64,000 bases of DNA from contig NC_135714.1 in the NCBI RefSeq assembly GCF_964656455.1, positions 61,157,850-61,221,849 on the forward strand, written 5' to 3'. Source of the DNA: Halichoerus grypus (taxonomy: Eukaryota; Chordata; Mammalia; Carnivora; Phocidae). Positions 59,954 through 64,000 of the stretch are shown here, piece by piece; positions within the stretch are counted from its first letter, which is position 1, and each line of letters starts with the position of its first letter. The notes beneath the pieces were generated by a model. It had not been told where the DNA came from and did not search any database. It worked only from the letters and a program-made list of their open reading frames with translations. Made by a program: the position numbers and the translations under genes.

Positions 59954-60028
59954 TCCCGGGGATGTAGAGCAAGCCGAGCCACGCTAAAACCAGTGGAACA
60001 AAGCACACAGAAGAGGAATGGGCCTCTA
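59954..60028. repeat. Copy 2 of a diverged ~75-bp repeat pair
   Basis: Contains GTCCCGGGGATGTAGAGC, AAGCCGAGCCACGCTAAAA and CACAGAAGAGGAATGGGC, about three-quarters identical to 56795-56870 by eye. Confidence 0.7.
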
Positions 60029-60452
60029 GCTAATATATTGCTCTGATCATCAACGTTTTTATGAAAAGACCCTCAATCCTTCTCTGCTCACAGACTAGGG
60101 TCTGAAATTCTCAGAGCTGAGAGGTAGTACTGAGGTACTTAAATGTCTGCTAACTTTTACAGTTCATATCTATGACATATCTTATAACACATCAAATTCA
60201 AGTATTGTTCTGTTTTTCTTTTATAGTATTCTAAGTTTTGTAAGTTCGATAACTGCAGCTCTTTTTTATTATAAAATGTAATTACTTAAGCTCAGAATTT
60301 AAGTCTTTTCTCTAAATAAAATCCGATAACATAAATCAGAGTAACTTCATCAAATAAGAATAAATAGGGACATATAAAGGGAAAGTAGATCCGTAAGTCT
60401 TTTATGGACTCATTTGGCAGAGGACTATGGTCTGCAGCAGATGTAAACTTTT

Positions 60453-60692
60453 TTTTTTTAATTTTTTTTATTGTTATGTTAATCCCCATACATTACATCA
60501 TTAGTTTTAGATATACTGTTCCATGATTCATTGTTTGTTCATAACACCCAGTGCTCCATGCAGAACGTGCCCTCCTCAATACCCATCACCAGGCTAACCC
60601 ATCCTCCCACCCACCTCCCCTCTAGAACCCTCAGTTTGTTTTTCAGAGTCCATCGTCTCTCATGGTTCTTCTCCCCCTCCGATTTCCCCCCC
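60453..60692 (-). mobile_element. L1 LINE 3' end, 5'-truncated (sense to CCNI)
   Basis: Reversed L1 end with CATACATTACATCATTAGTT, CACCCAGTGCTCCATGCAG and CCTCAGTTTGTTTTTCAG. It is flanked by a perfect 14-bp duplication AGATGTAAACTTTT at 60439-60452 and 60693-60706, so it is a relatively young insertion. Confidence 0.95.
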
Positions 60693-61389
60693 AGATGTAA
60701 ACTTTTAAATTCTATTTGGTGACATGAATAGAACCAATAAGCTTATCCAAAGTAGTTGCTAACATATAGCACCTTTACTAACTTTCCATTTGAATGAGAA
60801 TTTTCTCCACTGAAACTCCTGCATTTTATATAGATAATTGATAAAAAATTTAACTGGCCTATAACATTTTATGCCAATTTGCAGAGAGAAGTGATGGAAA
60901 AATCTTAGGCAATAATAGGAACTACCAGGACAAAACCTCTTTCAGAAAGATGGCTTCTACTTGCCAAAGTCTAGTACAAATACTTCACTTCCTAGCCAAC
61001 AATAAATTATTTGCTGGTCTAAAAAGCAAATAGTAGAAATATAGAAAGAAGTACTATGATGAAACCTACAAATGTAGCTAGGAAGGTTCTTCATACAAAA
61101 CAAAAGGACAATGTATTATAGAGAATCTTACTAATTTTTCAAGATTCTTAAAAAAAAGATTTTAAGTAACCTAGAAGAAGGGTTGAAAAGAAGCAAGAAA
61201 ATACTAAGCTTTTATAAGAGAAAAAAGTTCACCTAGCCCATAAGTTTAAAGTGTCTATTACTTTACTCTTGTCTCCTCTTCAAAGTGGTTTGCCATTACA
61301 AGATTAGATTGTCTCTTAGTTTTATAATCATGTACGTATCCCAGTAAGAGACGAACTTAAAATGGACACTTACTCTGACTGACACCTAC

Positions 61390-61620
61390 CTGTGCTTTCT
61401 GAAGCAGTTCAATGGTAAGAGGAAGCCAGTCAGGAATAAGTTTCTCCATTTCCAAACTGACCATGGCCAGAGCAAGCATGGATCCTTTGAATTGCAGAAG
61501 TTGGTTGCAGGCCATACAGTGAAGGAGCTGCTTGGTGAGGACTGCCAAATGTTGAGAGGGGCTCAGTTTGGGCAAACTGAAAAGTAACTGAGGCCTAGTT
61601 GACACTGCAATGGCATGGAA
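61390..61620 (-). CDS. CCNI: CCNI internal exon (second cyclin fold)
   Basis: 231 nt, exactly 77 codons, between TTTTTTTCAG and GTAGGTG on the - strand. It begins FHAIAVSTRPQLLFSLPKL, includes LTKQLLHCMACNQLLQFKGS and ends DWLPLTIELLQKAQ. It starts at 61620, upstream of any Met in the open frame, and the open frame runs past the donor for a few codons (VGVSQ...), which is intron. These helices form the C-terminal half of the cyclin fold. Confidence 0.97.
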
Positions 61621-61891
61621 CTGAAAAAAACCACAAGAACATCATACTAGTTTTACTTAAAGTTTTAGGTAAATTATATACAGAAATTGATGTAACCTCA
61701 GGTATTACTCAATTTCTTAAGTTTGTAATTTTAGCTTCATGAAATCTGACACAGGATAATATCCTAATTTCTAATTTTTCTTTTTCTAAAAGTCACAACA
61801 AATGAGTGGGCACTCTACTTTCCTAAGTTACTAAGACTACATATTCCCACAGAAAACTAAGAGAAAACTAAGAGACATTAGGTGTATTTAC
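61621..61891 (-). other. CCNI short intron
   Basis: 271 bases, AT-rich, GT...AG on the - strand. Nothing else is recognised. Confidence 0.9.
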
Positions 61892-62032
61892 AATGTGAAG
61901 AAAATCCAATGGTGTAGCTGTGTGAAGATCCCAATTCAACTTATCCAGAATAATCCTCTCCATCCTCAGAATTTCAGATGAAGAACATCCACAGAAACTG
62001 TCTCTTGCCAACACCTTCAGTACTGGAATTCT
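61892..62032 (-). CDS. CCNI: CCNI internal exon (end of cyclin box)
   Basis: 141 nt, exactly 47 codons, between TTGGACAG and GTAAATAC on the - strand. It reads RIPVLKVLARDSFCGCSSSE, then ILRMERIILDKLNWDLHTAT and PLDFLHI. The ILxxLxWDLHxxTPLDFL pattern is the conserved end of the cyclin box in G-, I- and D-type cyclins. It is too short and has no Met near its start, so it does not stand out as an open frame. Confidence 0.97.
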
Positions 62033-62187
62033 CTGTCCAAAACAAAGCGGAACGGGGCAGAGTGAAGAGGAGAGAAAAAAAATAAACTAATTTTCAGTTT
62101 TTGTTCTGGTAAACAGAAAGCAAGTAAATAAATGGAGAGAAATTTTCAAGAAAGAGATGTAACTAATTTTTAAAGGAGAATATTTAC
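62033..62187 (-). other. CCNI short intron
   Basis: 155 bases with GTAAAT donor and GGACAG acceptor on the - strand. No repeats. Confidence 0.9.
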
Positions 62188-62262
62188 CTCATCCTCCTCA
62201 ACAGTCTTGGCAGCTAGGAAAAAACAGCTGATTGCAATACAACTCAAGTATTTTGGATGGGC
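62188..62262 (-). CDS. CCNI: CCNI internal exon (cyclin box core)
   Basis: 75 nt, exactly 25 codons, between AAAATTATAG and GTAAATA on the - strand. It reads AHPKYLSCIAISCFFLAAKT and VEEDE. The LSCIAxSCFFLAAK run is the cyclin-box helix that contacts the kinase. By comparison with human it is residues 82-106. The preceding exon (ending ...LATVK) is not in the window. Confidence 0.97.
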
Positions 62263-64000
62263 CTATAATTTTGAAGAGGGAAAAAAGCAACATCAGTGGT
62301 TTTTAGAAAGTTAAAAGAGTTTATTTTTAAAAACTAGATATGCACGTCAGACAAGTATGCACAAAATTCTAAGGAATAATTAATCTGATTCCCACCTATT
62401 GCTTTCTAAGACCAGGGCTAACTTTTAACTTCACAACCCTAGCCATAATTATATTCTATGAAAATACTAAGATATTATATAGTTAAAAGTTCAACCAATG
62501 CTAGTTAGCCAAAGTTAAATATCTATCTAGCAGAGAAGAACTTACTCTTAGAAGACAATTTACTTAATAAATAAAATTCCAAAAATTAAAAATCTATTTG
62601 TACATGTGTGTGTTTTGTAAGCTAGTTTTACTCTCTTTATCTGTCATATCAGTAATACTACCATACTAGATGTTAGGGGAATTAAAGAGAAAGAGACAAT
62701 ATAAAATAAAAAAGACTATAAACCTATTCCAGATGCTTTAAAAAAACTATAGGGTGTTAGCGGGGGAGTAGAAATTTTCTAATTAAGTGTTCACAAAAAC
62801 AAGTATATATTCAAGTTCCATGGTGAGAAAGAAAGGCTCTTAAATTCATCATCAATTAGTAGGAGGAAAAAACTTTCTAAACGGTTTGACATGCATAGGA
62901 AGGCTTGAATTTGCCTGTTTTCCTTATCTAAGATAAGGTAGGACTACTTTCTACCTCACTGTTAGAATAAGGGTTTGCCAAACCCAGCATCAGAATCCAG
63001 TTTTAAATAACCAGAACAATTAACTCCAATTACATTGAATGATACAGAGGTAAGTTACATAACACGAAGAAAACCTGTTTCGATATTTATTTTATACTTA
63101 AATATTACATTCCTGTGAAATTAGGGAAACCTTCTGATGACCTGATGTGGCCTTGATTAAGTAACTTATTTAAAAAACACACCAGTGACCACTGCCTCAG
63201 TGTAAGTGGCATACTGTCTAGGAACCTTCTAGTCCTCTGCCTATATGAAAAATAAAAGCTGGTTCAATAATATCAATATTTTTATTTAATCATTAATATT
63301 AATCAGACATTGTAATTTAGAAAGCACTTCCAAAAATACGAGTCTATCTATTATGTCTCAGAAGGGACACCACACAAGTGATATAGGAAGTGAAGGCGTA
63401 TCTTGTAGCTAAGACAGTTTTCCAGGATCCCTTATTTCCCCAAGTATACAACAGGTCAAATCCTTGAGGTAATCAGAGTTCACTACAAAGAAGAGCCCAA
63501 CAGTTAACAACTGAAGGTAGGCAATGCAACTCCTAAATCAAGGGCACCAATAAATTTCATAGTAAAAATAATCCCAATAGCAAGTATGATCTTTTTTTTT
63601 TTTTTTCAACAAAGAGTAGTTCTAATTCCTGGATGTACACCAGAATCATTTGTGCAATTGTTTTTGCTTCTTTAAATACAGACATCCAGATCTTACCAAC
63701 TAGGGATTCAGATTCAGTAGCTCTGGGACAGGGCTCAGGGTCCATACTTTTAAAGAGCTACATAGCACTTTCTTCTGCACAGCTAGGATTGAGGCTCTAT
63801 TCACTGCTGCAGCCTTGTATGGTCTGCTTTAAGTCCCTTTATTTAAACTTCGACTACATTTTAGGTTAATTGTTTCAATATAGATTAACCATCTAAGTAA
63901 GAGAATTTTAGGCGAATAACATGACAGGACCCATTAAATAAGAAATATGAAAAAATGAAATACTTGGCAATTCTCTAACTGATCCAGAAACTTCCCCAAA
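62263..64000 (-). other. CCNI intron (continues past the window)
   Basis: I searched the - strand for the expected upstream cyclin-box exon and did not see it. The interval holds a MER5-like piece (63615-63765) and a T-run (63591-63606). Confidence 0.75.
63615..63765 (+). repeat. MER5A-like element
   Basis: Reads TACACCAGAATCATTTGTG, AATACAGACATCCAGATC, GGGATTCAGATTCAGTAGC and GGGACAGGGCTCAGGGTCC, the MER5A order with loss of the ends. Confidence 0.7.

Larger units (their letters stand above)
55056..61389 (-). other. CCNI last intron (6.3 kb)
   Basis: No exon is recognised. It holds L2 LINE pieces (55690-55910, 56010-56330), a Tigger-type element (57236-57500), a pair of related ~75-bp segments (56795-56870, 59954-60028), an L2-like end (58888-58936) and a young L1 end (60453-60692). 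No caniform SINE. Confidence 0.8.
53000..64000 (-). other. CCNI: CCNI gene (partial, lacks 5' exons), cyclin I
   Basis: Cyclin I is an atypical cyclin. It is roughly constant through the cell cycle, is prominent in neurons, muscle and podocytes, and is known to activate CDK5 and protect cells from apoptosis. Four in-phase coding exons on the - strand give 298 residues that match human cyclin I from memory, with all three intervening joins at phase 0. Adding the 81 residues I remember for the missing upstream exons gives 379. That is two more than the human 377, explained by a Leu-Asp insertion in the last exon. The neighbour relation (SEPTIN11 then CCNI, convergent) agrees with human 4q21. 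The left end is set by candidate poly(A) signals at 52921-53516. The promoter is beyond the right edge. Confidence 0.95.

Noticed and set aside
62263..64000. Search for the upstream CCNI exon (expected to end LLDRFLATVK)
   Set aside because: No matching sequence on the - strand in this interval. The exon must lie beyond the window.

Overview
This is a piece of a mammalian chromosome, almost certainly from a carnivoran. It holds most of one gene on the + strand (SEPTIN11) and the 3' two-thirds of a second gene on the - strand (CCNI, cyclin I), arranged tail to tail. The host call rests on at least ten copies of the carnivore tRNA-Lys-derived SINE (head GGCGCCTGGGTGGCTCAGT or its complement, tail AAATAAAATCTTT). 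Their internal sequence (ACTCCCTGCTGAGCAGGGAGCCC) is the dog-like (caniform) type rather than the cat type. I see no young dog-type SINEC_Cf copy, and the L1 3' ends look like those of bears, seals and mustelids. A non-dog caniform is therefore my best guess, as an inference.

SEPTIN11 (about 1-46,770, +): the window opens in intron 1. Eight internal coding exons (2-9) follow at 3895-4009, 13628-13823, 20497-20683, 24095-24256, 28619-28715, 30031-30199, 38183-38315 and 39640-39827. After exon 9 come two alternative terminal coding exons that use the same donor, one ending NASFT (43280-43295) and one ending NSPWLCTE (45571-45595). Exons 2-9 plus the NASFT exon sum to 1263 nt. Adding the nine residues I remember for human exon 1 gives exactly the 429-residue protein I remember for septin-11, so no internal exon is missing. 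The product is a SEPT6-group septin that co-assembles into heteromeric GTP-binding filaments.

Gap (about 46,800-53,000): no gene is recognised. It contains candidate poly(A) signals for both genes and one exon-like segment behind a good acceptor at 50,541.

CCNI (about 53,000 to beyond 64,000, -): four coding exons are present, at 62262-62188, 62032-61892, 61620-61390 and 55055-54606 including the stop. They encode the second half of the cyclin fold and the whole C-terminal region. The first 81 or so residues lie beyond the right edge.

The introns carry normal mammalian repeats: caniform SINEs with target-site duplications, L1 3' ends, MIR and L2 remnants, MER5-like and Tigger-like DNA transposons, and microsatellites. 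One L1 copy (31,569-33,362) is a clear twin-primed insertion with an inverted 5' part. I found no bacterial-type operon, CRISPR array, phage or unknown multi-gene system. The most interesting items are the alternative septin C-termini, the exon-like segment at 50,541, a CpG-dense patch in SEPTIN11 intron 9, a perfect-looking 59-bp tandem duplication, and a 23-kb stretch without SINEs across the convergent gene ends.
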